Program-made: the position numbers and the translations under genes
Notes under the pieces: model-generated
The model's input: the letters and a program-made list of their open reading frames with translations, nothing else
Told to the model about the DNA's origin: nothing
Database searches by the model: none
Origin: Planctomycetota bacterium
GTDB taxonomy: Bacteria > Planctomycetota > UBA1135 > GCA-002686595
DNA: 49,476 nt
Direction of reading: 5' to 3'
Assembly: GCA_002686945.1 (NCBI GenBank)
Contig: NYYZ01000041.1
Span: forward strand, 1-49,476
Part shown: piece by piece, positions 16,255 to 24,337 of the stretch
Layout of the letters: every line of letters begins with the position of its first letter
Numbering within the stretch: position 1 is the first letter of the stretch

Positions 16255-17547
16255 CTAGGCCTCGATCATGGTGAACATCAGCATCGCCTCGCAGACAACC
16301 TTGTTGGCCACCAAACCGCGCGCGCGGCATTGCACCGTTTCGCCCTTGATACGGGTCGTTTCTACTTCAAGTCGCAGTTGATCACCGGGAGTCACGCCAC
16401 CGCGCAACTTGACCTTGTCCAGTGACCAAAGAACCGCCAGCTTGCCAGAGTACTCCAGCCTACGTAGAAGCAACATGCCCGCCAGTTGGGCCATGGCCTC
16501 CAGCTGCAGGACCCCAGGCATCAGCGGTCGCTCAGGAAAGTGTCCCTGGAAGAAAGGCTCGTTGATGGTCACGTTCTTGATCGCCACCGCGCGCTTGTAG
16601 CCCTCAACTTCGATCACCCGATCGATCAACAGGAAGGGATAGCGATGAGGCAGCATCTTGATGATTTCACGAATGTCCATTCCGGACTCGCGTTCCACCA
16701 AGCCGCCGGTTTCCTGTTCCTGCAGCAAGTCCAGGAGGCGTTCCACTAGCAGAGCATTGGTGCTATGCCCCGATTTTGTCGCAATGATCTGGGCCTGGAG
16801 CTCAGCTCCCAGCAGGGACAAGTCCCCCACCAGGTCGAGCAGCTTGTGGCGTACGGCCTCGTCGGGAAGACGCTGCACCGTTTCAGGATCCCCAAGCACC
16901 ACGGTGTTCTCACGCGTAGCGCCCTTGCCAAGACCCGCCGCCTGCAATGCCTCAACCTCAGACGCCAGGCAGAAGGTACGCGCAGAAGCCAGTTGCTCCA
17001 CGAAGGACTCCGGCGTGAGCTGCATGCTGAATACACCGCCCTGTACCTCGGGATCATCGAAGCTGGCCACATACTGAAGGGACAGGTTTGCTCCATCGCT
17101 TGGCAGGGCCACCAGGGTCGCGTCACCCTCGCGCACAAAAACCGGCTCCTCCAGGATCAGCACTTTGACCTGCTGCTTTTGCTCGATGGCCACGCCCTTT
17201 TGCAGCAACTCCACAAAGGGCTGTGCACTGCCATCGGCGCCGGGAAACTCAGGCCCGTCCATCTCCACCACAAGGTTGTCCACCTCGAGTCCGCTGCAGG
17301 CCGCCAGAAAATGCTCGATGGTCTCAACCCCGACTCCCTCGCGCATCAACTTCGTGCGACGCTCGTGTAGGGAGTGAAAACGAATGTGGGCAGGAATCCT
17401 GGGCGCGTCTTCCAGGTCCGTGCGCACGAATTCTATGCCGTGGTCCACGGGAGCGGGCAACAGGCGCACATGAACCTCGTTGCCGGAATGCAACCCGATG
17501 CCGCTGATTTCCACGGGAGTCTTCAAGGTCTGCTGGCTGCGGCTCAT
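16255..17547 (-). CDS. lpxC-fabZ: Bifunctional LpxC deacetylase / FabZ dehydratase fusion
   Basis: One 430-aa chain joins two enzymes. Residues 1-280 are LpxC, the zinc-dependent UDP-3-O-acyl-GlcNAc deacetylase; its ligands are His79 (ETIEHFLAA), His234 and Asp238 (VRHKLLDLVGDL), and His261 (KSGHSTN) is the catalytic histidine. Residues 288-430 are FabZ, the (3R)-hydroxyacyl-ACP dehydratase, with LPHRYPFLLIDRV and the catalytic pair His336 and Glu350 in GHFPERPLMPGVLQLEAMAQ. The fusion, known from Bacteroidetes, combines two enzymes that compete for or follow the same 3-hydroxyacyl-ACP pool. It overlaps lpxD by 4 bp. Confidence 0.97.
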   Translation of the reverse strand: MSRSQQTLKTPVEISGIGLHSGNEVHVRLLPAPVDHGIEFVRTDLEDAPRIPAHIRFHSLHERRTKLMREGVGVETIEHFLAACSGLEVDNLVVEMDGPEFPGADGSAQPFVELLQKGVAIEQKQQVKVLILEEPVFVREGDATLVALPSDGANLSLQYVASFDDPEVQGGVFSMQLTPESFVEQLASARTFCLASEVEALQAAGLGKGATRENTVVLGDPETVQRLPDEAVRHKLLDLVGDLSLLGAELQAQIIATKSGHSTNALLVERLLDLLQEQETGGLVERESGMDIREIIKMLPHRYPFLLIDRVIEVEGYKRAVAIKNVTINEPFFQGHFPERPLMPGVLQLEAMAQLAGMLLLRRLEYSGKLAVLWSLDKVKLRGGVTPGDQLRLEVETTRIKGETVQCRARGLVANKVVCEAMLMFTMIEA

Positions 17548-18590
17548 CTGGAGTACTCCTCCAGAGCCTTCAAGCGGGCCTGCAAGTCTCTTATCTGCTG
17601 TCGCATCTCGTGCAGACGCGGGGCGGCTCGCAAGTTGCGGATAGCGGCCTTCTTATCGTGTGCCGGCACCCCGAGGACCTCGGCACCAGAAGGAATATCA
17701 TCGAAGACCAGAGAGCCTCCACCTACCTTGACCCCGTCTCCAAGCGTGCGATGGCCGTTGATACCCACCTGCCCCGCGATGATCACCCACTCGCCCAGAT
17801 GGGCCGAACCGGCCAGGCCAACCTGGCCGAGGACCATGCTGTTTTCGCCGATCTGGACATTGTGCGCCACATGAACCAAGTTGTCGAGTTTGACCCCATT
17901 GCGCAGGCGAGTGGCTCCCAGACGGGCGCAATCCACCGCGCAGTTGGCTCCCAGGTCGACACGATCCCCCAGTTCCACCCGGCCACTTTGAGGCACGGGC
18001 TGCCAACCCTCAGGCGTGGGCTCGTAACCAAATCCCCGGCTGCCCAGGACAACTCCCGCCTCCAGGACACAATCAACACCAATCCTGACAAAAGGATAGA
18101 GCACAACACGGGGATGCAACTCGCTGCCAGCCCCCACTTGCACACCCTCTCCAAGGACGACTGCCGCGTGCAAAATCACTCCAGCGCCCACAATCACATC
18201 CGGTCCCACCACACAGAGAGGTCCCACGCTCACGCCTGCGCCTAGTTGGGCACTGGGATCGACAACCGCGCTTGGGTGCACTCCAGGCTCCGGTGTACGG
18301 GCCTCTGGGGACAGACTCTTGGCCACCACAGTCATCGCGGCAGAAGGATCAGCAACGAGAAGGAATGCGGGGCCAGAAATGATCTCTGGCAGGGGTTGAT
18401 CGTCCCCGACCAAGACAGCCGCAGCTCGCGTCTGGTCCAACTGGGACTTGTACCTGGGATCGGCCAGGAAGCTGATGTCATTGCAATCAGCATCGAGCAA
18501 GGCCTCGGCCCCAGTCACGGAACGGCTAGGATCTCCGATCAGGGTGGCCCCCACAAGGGAAGCGAGCTCGGCAAGGGTCTTTGAAGTCAT
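17544..18590 (-). CDS. lpxD: UDP-3-O-acylglucosamine N-acyltransferase
   Basis: LpxD adds the second, N-linked acyl chain to the LpxC product. From ATG 18590 the protein is 348 aa, the usual length; the frame is open to 18677 but the extra residues are unlike LpxD. It has the N-terminal uridine-binding domain (about 1-100), a left-handed beta helix with many hexapeptide repeats, the catalytic His region NLVHVAHNVQIGEN and a C-terminal helix (LRAAPRLHEMRQQIRDL). It overlaps lpxC-fabZ by 4 bp and follows bamA by 112 bp, with a likely promoter in that gap. Confidence 0.95.
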   Translation of the reverse strand: MTSKTLAELASLVGATLIGDPSRSVTGAEALLDADCNDISFLADPRYKSQLDQTRAAAVLVGDDQPLPEIISGPAFLLVADPSAAMTVVAKSLSPEARTPEPGVHPSAVVDPSAQLGAGVSVGPLCVVGPDVIVGAGVILHAAVVLGEGVQVGAGSELHPRVVLYPFVRIGVDCVLEAGVVLGSRGFGYEPTPEGWQPVPQSGRVELGDRVDLGANCAVDCARLGATRLRNGVKLDNLVHVAHNVQIGENSMVLGQVGLAGSAHLGEWVIIAGQVGINGHRTLGDGVKVGGGSLVFDDIPSGAEVLGVPAHDKKAAIRNLRAAPRLHEMRQQIRDLQARLKALEEYSR

Positions 18591-18661
18591 GGTGGGCCCG
18601 GAAAACAAGAATGGGGACCCAGCGTCGCCTACGGTGCGGCAACGGGGATTAGAACCGCCAT

Positions 18662-18691
18662 GGTGTAGCCATAGCACGACCCTCTTGTCAA
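18662..18691 (-). promoter_or_regulatory. Probable promoter for lpxD-lpxC/fabZ-lpxA-ileS
   Basis: In the bamA-lpxD gap the minus strand has a perfect TTGACA -35 box (18686-18691). A 17-bp spacer gives -10 CTACAC, and an 18-bp spacer gives TACACC. The -10 match is poor but similar to the tRNA-Pro promoter (TACTCT). It would give the lipid A genes a start independent of dnaB-bamA. Confidence 0.45.
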
Positions 18692-18702
18692 CGGACCTCT
18701 TC

Positions 18703-21288
18703 TCAACGCAGGGACAAGCTGAAGGAGAACACCCTCAGGTCATCCCCCTCCCCATCACGCAGAGGCCATCCCAAGTTGAAGGAAATCGGAATCGGGCGCA
18801 CGAGCGCAAAGGTCAGACCATAGGAGACCCTTAGTTCGTCCATGTCCAGATCCCAGGCATCGCGGTCCAAGACGCCAAGATCCACAAAGGGGCCTCCACG
18901 GAACATCTCTGCCCTCTGGGTGGTACCAGGGATGGGAGTCGAGAAGAGCGGCCAGCGCAGTTCCAAGGAGCCGTAGACCATGGTCTCACCTCCAACGGGG
19001 TGATCTCCCTCGTTGGGACCCACGCCCCTGAACTCAAATCCCCGCAGGTGGCGGGATCCACCCAGGAACCAGCGCTCGGAGAAGTGGGCTTGATCCGAGT
19101 CCCCGAAAGGAACTGCGACGCCTGCTCCCGCTTCCAAGAGCAGCACAGGATCAACTTCACCCGCGAGCCCAGCCAGCTTGAAGTACTGCTCGAAGTGCCC
19201 CTCGAACTTGACCAGATCCTCATCGCCCCCGAAGGGGCCACCGAAATAGGAGAGTTCGCCGTAACCGTAGGTTCCTTCCCTGGGGACTCTGCGATTGTCC
19301 AGGTTGCTCCAGGAAAGACGTGAACCAAGGCCCATAAAAGTCGTATCCGCCGAACTGTTCAGCAGGGTGTCTGGCAGGGTACCTGACTCCAGGTCTTCAA
19401 GTTTGATGCGCTGCCAAATGGGGCCAAAGCGCAGGCTGAGATCGCCCTGCCCAAAGCGCCGTATGGTGTCAAGTTTCAGGTGCGTGCGATCTTCGTCGTT
19501 GGTGCGGTAGATACGGTCCCGGTTGAGGGCTTCCACCGCAGCCCCCCAACGATCGAAGTGATCCCCGAAGAGGTCCGGGTGGCGATAGGAAAAACGCCAG
19601 AAGCTGACCCTGGAGCCGGGTGAGAGATCAATCGCCAAGGACTCGCCGTTGCCATGAAATGCCTCGCGACGGTAGATCTCGCCAGGAGTGGCGAACAGGC
19701 CACTGGGCAGCTCAGTGTAATCAAAGTTGCTGTGGCTCAAGGAGATCAGGCCAACCAGGCCGCTGTCAGATGCCACCCCCCCCTGCAACTGGAAGTCCAC
19801 AACGCGCCCTTCCTCCACAAGGAACTCGATGTCGATTGCTTCGGGCTCGTTCGGGACCTCGCGAAAGCGGAAGGTGGGCGGTCGGTGATTAGGGTCTTGT
19901 TGATCGAGAAAGTAACCCAGTCCCATGATGCGCTGCAGGGAACGTTTGATTTCCTCAAGGTCAGCGGGCTCCCCGGGCAGGATGCTGATTTCCCTGCGCA
20001 ACACATCATCGTGGGTATGTGTGTTGCCCGAAATCTCTATGGAGCGCACCCGCCGAGGCTGCCCCTGCACGATCTTGAGCAAGACATGCACCTCTGCCTT
20101 GACAGGGTCCAGCAAGACCTCCGGTTCGAGGACACGAAAGCCGTTGGCCTGGCCGGGATTGACGAACCGAGCCGCCGCTAGATGGCCCCGCTCGCCGTAG
20201 TAGGTCTGAAGGACCAAGCTGTCATGATTGCGTCGGGCAGCATCATAGGGTCCGCCGGACTTGAGCTCGATTTCTGCCAGCAGATCTTCCTTGGGAAACA
20301 CAAAAGGCACCTCACGCTCGACCCTTTGTCCATCAGCATCAACTTCTATCTCAAGCGCAACAAGCTCTACGCTGGCAACCGTGTACTTACGGCCCTCGTC
20401 CACATGCACCACAACACTGACCTTGTCCCGACGATCATTGAACTCAAGGGGTTCCAGTTGGACCTCGGCGTCGAGCCAACCTCCATCGCGATAGACCTGC
20501 CGCATGGCCACCAGATCAGCGCGCAGTTCTTCTTCAACGAAGACCGAGCCAAACCAGGAGAAAATCCCGCGACCGGTGATCTTCGGGGAGGCCATTTGGC
20601 GCAGCCCTCCCTTCCAAAAGAGGAAACCCGAATCGGGCAAGCTGTCATTGCCCGTGACCTGCACATTGATGCAGCGCACCTTGGGACCCTCCCGCACTAC
20701 AAAGACCAGATCACGCACACGCTGGCCCGGCAAGGGGTCCGAGGCAACCCAGATAACCTCGACAAAGTGATAACCCGCTCGACGATAACCTTCCATCAAG
20801 CGCTGAACTACGCCGTCGGCCTCGTGCAGGTAGAGCTCACTGCGATCCAGCAGACCAGCCCACTCGCGCAGCTTCTCCTCATCGAAGCTGTCATTACCTA
20901 TGAAGCCAGGTTCAAGATCCACCTCGAATTCAAGGATGGCAATGATCAGGCTCACGCCGCCCGGCACCTCCGTGGGCGCGATCCGTTGGACGAAGAGACC
21001 ATAGTCCCTGAACAGGGAGGCCACCCTTTGCTCCCGTTGCATGAACTGCAAAGGTCTGCCGATCTCCAGACCCAAAGCCTCAAGCACCACATCCTCGGGA
21101 AAGGTGCTGAGCCCCTCAAATTCCACCGCCTGTAGGATCGGTCCGTCGTCGAGGTTTGGTGCAACTACGCCCTGCTGAGCAGGAACAGCACACTCTGCAG
21201 GCGACAGGGCAAACAAACAAGGCACTGCAAGCAACAAGGCGCGCGAGCAGGTGGCCAGCCAAAGTCGGCCATTTGAGGTGAGTCCCAT
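18703..21288 (-). CDS. bamA: Outer membrane assembly factor BamA (Omp85 family)
   Basis: BamA inserts beta-barrel proteins into the outer membrane. From ATG 21288 the 861-aa product has a signal peptide ending near AECA, several POTRA domains (about 50-470), and a C-terminal Omp85 barrel with the conserved loop-6 motif HLRGFEFRG. The final segment FSFSLSLR ends in Arg rather than the usual aromatic residue. A TTG at 21318 overlapping the dnaB stop would add ten residues before the signal peptide and is less likely. Its place before lpxD and the other lipid A genes matches the bamA-lpxD order of proteobacteria and supports a true LPS-type outer membrane. Confidence 0.93.
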   Translation of the reverse strand: MGLTSNGRLWLATCSRALLLAVPCLFALSPAECAVPAQQGVVAPNLDDGPILQAVEFEGLSTFPEDVVLEALGLEIGRPLQFMQREQRVASLFRDYGLFVQRIAPTEVPGGVSLIIAILEFEVDLEPGFIGNDSFDEEKLREWAGLLDRSELYLHEADGVVQRLMEGYRRAGYHFVEVIWVASDPLPGQRVRDLVFVVREGPKVRCINVQVTGNDSLPDSGFLFWKGGLRQMASPKITGRGIFSWFGSVFVEEELRADLVAMRQVYRDGGWLDAEVQLEPLEFNDRRDKVSVVVHVDEGRKYTVASVELVALEIEVDADGQRVEREVPFVFPKEDLLAEIELKSGGPYDAARRNHDSLVLQTYYGERGHLAAARFVNPGQANGFRVLEPEVLLDPVKAEVHVLLKIVQGQPRRVRSIEISGNTHTHDDVLRREISILPGEPADLEEIKRSLQRIMGLGYFLDQQDPNHRPPTFRFREVPNEPEAIDIEFLVEEGRVVDFQLQGGVASDSGLVGLISLSHSNFDYTELPSGLFATPGEIYRREAFHGNGESLAIDLSPGSRVSFWRFSYRHPDLFGDHFDRWGAAVEALNRDRIYRTNDEDRTHLKLDTIRRFGQGDLSLRFGPIWQRIKLEDLESGTLPDTLLNSSADTTFMGLGSRLSWSNLDNRRVPREGTYGYGELSYFGGPFGGDEDLVKFEGHFEQYFKLAGLAGEVDPVLLLEAGAGVAVPFGDSDQAHFSERWFLGGSRHLRGFEFRGVGPNEGDHPVGGETMVYGSLELRWPLFSTPIPGTTQRAEMFRGGPFVDLGVLDRDAWDLDMDELRVSYGLTFALVRPIPISFNLGWPLRDGEGDDLRVFSFSLSLR

Positions 21289-21314
21289 GGGGAACAGTCG
21301 TTGCGAGCGGATGG

Positions 21315-22694
21315 TCAAATCTGGAGGGCCTCGACCGTGGACGGTGCAAGGTTCTCAAAGCGCAAGATCGTGCCCTTGAACTGCAACCGCACATTCCCGG
21401 TTGGCCCATTTCTCTGCTTTGCAACGATCACCTCGGCCTTGCCCTTGTTCTCCGGAGTGTCGTGATAGTACTCCGCTCGATAGAGCATCATGACCACATC
21501 AGCATCCTGTTCAATCGAGCCCGACTCACGCAGGTCGGAAAGCAACGGGCGCTTTTCCTCACGGGATTCGACCCCGCGCGAAAGCTGCGAGAGGGCCAGC
21601 ACCGGGACTTCCAGCTCCCGGGCAAGCTCCTTGAGAGAACGCGAGATCAGACTGATCTCCTGCTGACGGTTCTCCGCCCTGGCGCCCATCAACTGCAGGT
21701 AGTCAACAACAATCATGTCGAGACCCTGCTTGTGCTTGACACGCCTTGCACGACTGCGCAGGGCCATGATCGAAAGACCGGGAGTGTCGTCGATCAAGAG
21801 CTTCGAAGCCTCCAGCTCTCCGGCAGCTTGTGTCAGATCCTGATAGGAGGAAGTGTCGAGCCTGCCGGAGCGCAGACGGTGAGAGTCCACCCGCGCCCTG
21901 GAACAAAGCATGCGCTGGACAATGGACAGACTGCCCATTTCAAGACTGAAAAACAGAACCACCGGCTGGCGCCCAAGGTGCTCAGGCGGATTGAGTGTGG
22001 CGTGCTCCATCAGATTCAGCGCGAAAGCCGTCTTGCCCATTGAAGGCCGCGCGGCGATCACAGTCAGCTCGCCAGCATTGAATCCACCGAGCATTTCGTC
22101 GAGATCATAGAAGCCGCTGGGAAGCCCGGTCAATTCGCCACGACCAGACTGCTGCTCGATGCGCTGAAAGACCGGCTTCATGAAGTCCGAGAGGAACTTG
22201 GCGCCCGATGGATCGCGGTCTTCCGAAACCCCAAAGACGTTGCTCTCGCAATCATCGCAAACAGCACGCACGCTCTCCCCGTCCGGAGGTGTTCGTCGGG
22301 CGGCTTCAATGCCCGCACCCTGAACCTCAATCAGCCGACGCAGGGTGGCGAGGTTGGCCACAAGTTCTCCGTGCCTGGTGACATTCTCCCAACTGAAAGC
22401 CACGGGCAGCAAGCCTGTCAGGTAGGCCGCGCCGCCCACATCTCCGAGTTTGCCCATGGCCCGCAGAGTGGTCTGCAAGGTGACCAGATCAAGGGCCATG
22501 TTCTTGTCCGACAGATCCATCAGGGTCCGATAGATCAACCCATTACGGGGCACAAAGAAATCTTCGGCCTTGAGTACAACGGCCAGATCGTGCAAGCGAT
22601 CGGGTCGCTGCAAGAGGGCGCTGAGGACCTGCTTCTCGGCCTGCTCGTCATGAGGCGTGGCCTGCTCGTTCATGGTCTGCTCGGAGGATTGCAT
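21315..22694 (-). CDS. dnaB: Replicative DNA helicase DnaB
   Basis: DnaB is the hexameric helicase of the replication fork. The product, about 459 aa, has the N-terminal domain (AEKQVLSALLQRPDRL onward) and a RecA-like C-terminal domain with Walker A ARPSMGKTAFALN, the FFSLEM segment, Walker B-like DMIVVDYLQLM and the DLRESGSIEQDADVV segment. The frame is open to 22775, but the extra residues are unlike DnaB; ATG 22694 or 22673 is likely and neither has a Shine-Dalgarno. No intein is present. The gene follows rplI, as in many bacteria, and overlaps the alternative bamA start. Confidence 0.96.
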   Translation of the reverse strand: MQSSEQTMNEQATPHDEQAEKQVLSALLQRPDRLHDLAVVLKAEDFFVPRNGLIYRTLMDLSDKNMALDLVTLQTTLRAMGKLGDVGGAAYLTGLLPVAFSWENVTRHGELVANLATLRRLIEVQGAGIEAARRTPPDGESVRAVCDDCESNVFGVSEDRDPSGAKFLSDFMKPVFQRIEQQSGRGELTGLPSGFYDLDEMLGGFNAGELTVIAARPSMGKTAFALNLMEHATLNPPEHLGRQPVVLFFSLEMGSLSIVQRMLCSRARVDSHRLRSGRLDTSSYQDLTQAAGELEASKLLIDDTPGLSIMALRSRARRVKHKQGLDMIVVDYLQLMGARAENRQQEISLISRSLKELARELEVPVLALSQLSRGVESREEKRPLLSDLRESGSIEQDADVVMMLYRAEYYHDTPENKGKAEVIVAKQRNGPTGNVRLQFKGTILRFENLAPSTVEALQI

Positions 22695-22755
22695 GGGAGA
22701 GCAAGCAGGATACGGCATGGCACGCGAGGCGCAAAAGCAAAGCCGTGCAAACCAC

Positions 22756-22788
22756 TTGTACACAGTTGTACACAAGCCCGCCTGTCAA
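22756..22788 (-). promoter_or_regulatory. Promoter-like element with two DnaA-box-like repeats upstream of dnaB
   Basis: A minus-strand TTGACA (22783-22788) precedes two plus-strand copies of TTGTACACA at 22756-22764 and 22766-22774, ten bases apart. Each copy is one base from the DnaA box TTATNCACA and contains the palindrome TGTACA. The repeats fall where the -10 box and spacer should be; the -10 match itself is poor. A bound protein such as DnaA would block transcription of dnaB. Confidence 0.4.
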
Positions 22789-22872
22789 CAGGGATGGCAG
22801 GGCTCACAGGGGGCAGAACTCTCCTAGGGGCATCGCCAAAGAGCCTGGGCGGGAAGCGGCCTCACGCCAGAC

Positions 22873-23463
22873 TCAGCCTGTCGCTTGGCCGTCGTCGGCG
22901 GCATCCCCTGAGGGCTCTTGCGACCCCTCAGCTGATGCCTTGTCCCCGTCTTCGGAGTCGGCGGCCTCGTCAGGCTTGGGCTTGGGCTTGGGCTTGGGCG
23001 GGGGCGGGTTCTCAGACTCCACCACGACCGTCACCGTAGCTATCAGACCAGCAAAAAGGTGGATCGGAACCTCGTGGCTGCCCACTTCCTTGATCGGCTG
23101 GGGCAAACGCACCTTGCCTTCTTCAACGCCCACTCCCGCGGCAGAACAGAGTTCAACAATCTGGGCCGCATTAACCGAACCATAGAGGTGTCCTCCATAG
23201 TCCGCCTTCTGGAGCGTGGTCACCGTCAAGTTATTGATTGCCTCTGCGGTGCCCGCAAGCGCCTGGCGCTGGACCTCTTCCTCGGCATCAATTCGAGCGG
23301 CGCGACGTGCAATAACCCGCCTGTTCTCGATCGTTGCAAAAACGGCGAGCTTCTTGGGCAAGAGGAAGTTGCTCGCATAGCCAGCGCGTACAGAGACGAT
23401 CTCTCCGCAGCGGCCGAGGTTCTCTACATGCTCGCGCAGGAGAAGTTCAATCTGTTTTCCCAT
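22873..23463 (-). CDS. rplI: Ribosomal protein bL9 with Pro/Lys and acidic tail
   Basis: The first 150 or so residues are bL9, a 50S protein that binds 23S rRNA: the N-terminal domain has the ENLGRCGEIVSVRAGYASNF and LLPKKLA segments, then comes the long helix, and the C-terminal domain has VGVEEGKVRLP and GSHEVPIHLF. After residue 150 comes an unusual 45-residue tail with a PKPKPKPKP run followed by an Asp/Glu/Ser-rich end. The Pro/Lys run is encoded by a perfect hexanucleotide repeat. It lies 12 bp after rpsR. Confidence 0.95.
   Translation of the reverse strand: MGKQIELLLREHVENLGRCGEIVSVRAGYASNFLLPKKLAVFATIENRRVIARRAARIDAEEEVQRQALAGTAEAINNLTVTTLQKADYGGHLYGSVNAAQIVELCSAAGVGVEEGKVRLPQPIKEVGSHEVPIHLFAGLIATVTVVVESENPPPPKPKPKPKPDEAADSEDGDKASAEGSQEPSGDAADDGQATG
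22975..22998. repeat. Hexanucleotide tandem repeat within rplI
   Basis: Four perfect CTTGGG units (plus strand) encode the Pro-Lys run of the bL9 tail. The unit length keeps the frame, so slippage would change tail length by two residues per unit. Confidence 0.85.
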
Positions 23464-23475
23464 AGTAAGATCCTC

Positions 23476-23688
23476 CTAGACAATGAACGGCAGCAGGGAC
23501 AGGTGACGGGCACGCTTGATCGCCTGCTTGAGTTCCTTCTGGCACTGGGCACAGAAACCGGAACGGCGGCGGGAGACGATTTGCCCCTGCGGGGTAAGAA
23601 ACTTCCCGAGATACTCGAGGTCCTTGTAGTCAAGTTTCGGATCGTCGCAATTCTTGGCTCCGATTCCGGGTGTGGGTTTGAGTGCCAT
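23476..23688 (-). CDS. rpsR: Ribosomal protein bS18
   Basis: This 70-aa 30S subunit protein, partner of bS6 on the platform, shows the typical core DYKDLEYLGKFLTPQGQI, followed by RRRSGFCAQCQ and a C-terminal KRARHLSLLPFIV. Cys14 together with CAQC could form a zinc-binding (C+) site, although the first cysteine of the usual second pair is not evident. It starts 2 bp after the rpsF stop, and rplI follows by 12 bp. The ssb gene that often separates rpsF and rpsR is absent. Confidence 0.95.
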   Translation of the reverse strand: MALKPTPGIGAKNCDDPKLDYKDLEYLGKFLTPQGQIVSRRRSGFCAQCQKELKQAIKRARHLSLLPFIV

Positions 23689-23690
23689 GA

Positions 23691-24281
23691 TCAGGACTCC
23701 TGGGGGCTATCCGTTGAGGTTGTCGCGGTGGCGGCCTCTTCGGCCTTGGGGGATTCTTCTGAAGGAGTGTCGCCTTCAGGGGACTTCTCTTCCTGGGACT
23801 CAGCAGGCTTGCTGGCGGTCTCTTCTCGCTTGGGAGACCCATCCTCGTCGGAACGGAGGCGCTCGCGCTCACTCTCTCGCGCCGCATCGAGTTCATCGAA
23901 GACGCTCGGCCGGGGGCCATCCTCCGGGGGTGGCTCCAATTCGAAGTCGTTCGCCTCCTCGGCGCTGGCCAACTCTGCTTCCTCAGCGGGAATTTCGTCC
24001 ACCGCCAAGAACAGATAGCGAAGCACATTGACGTTCAAATCCAGGCTGCGGCGCAATTCACTGGATCGCCCGTCTGGCAATTCAAAGTACAGCAAGAAGT
24101 AAGTTGCTCGTTGGTTGCCCTTGATCGGATATGCCAACGCACGCTCATCCCATCGGCGAGCAGTATGAATGACGGCCCCGTACTTGACGAGGGTGTCGGT
24201 AAGAGTGGCTTTCGCCTTGCGCCAATCAGCCCGGACAAGGTCGTTGTCCAGAATGATCATGCCTTCGTAAATCTGTCCCAA
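23691..24281 (-). CDS. rpsF: Ribosomal protein bS6 with long acidic C-terminal extension, TTG start
   Basis: The core (about residues 1-100) is bS6: YEGMIILDNDL, the RRWDERALAYPIKGNQRATYFLLYFEL segment and VLRYLFLAVDE. I place the start at TTG 24281 because AAGGAG stands exactly six bases upstream (24288-24293), giving MGQIYEG and 196 aa. The ATG at 24320 would add 13 residues unlike bS6. After residue 100 comes a tail of about 95 residues rich in Glu, Ser and Pro, absent from most bS6 proteins. E. coli bS6 is post-translationally extended with Glu residues, so an encoded acidic tail may play a similar role. bS6 binds bS18, encoded 2 bp downstream. Confidence 0.93.
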   Translation of the reverse strand: MGQIYEGMIILDNDLVRADWRKAKATLTDTLVKYGAVIHTARRWDERALAYPIKGNQRATYFLLYFELPDGRSSELRRSLDLNVNVLRYLFLAVDEIPAEEAELASAEEANDFELEPPPEDGPRPSVFDELDAARESERERLRSDEDGSPKREETASKPAESQEEKSPEGDTPSEESPKAEEAATATTSTDSPQES

Positions 24282-24287
24282 GTGGGT

Positions 24288-24293
24288 CTCCTT
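24288..24293 (-). promoter_or_regulatory. Ribosome binding site fixing a TTG start for rpsF
   Basis: Minus strand AAGGAG, six bases before TTG 24281, is among the best Shine-Dalgarno matches in the window. It lies inside the frame that would be translated from the upstream ATG 24320, so it favours the TTG. Confidence 0.75.
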
Positions 24294-24337
24294 TGCTTTT
24301 CGATAAATTGAGCGGCCCATGAACGGATGCCCATGAG

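Noticed and set aside
18640..18690. tRNA-like stretch with a GGTTCTAATCC T-loop on the minus strand
   Set aside because: The T stem does not pair and no acceptor or anticodon arms can be built.
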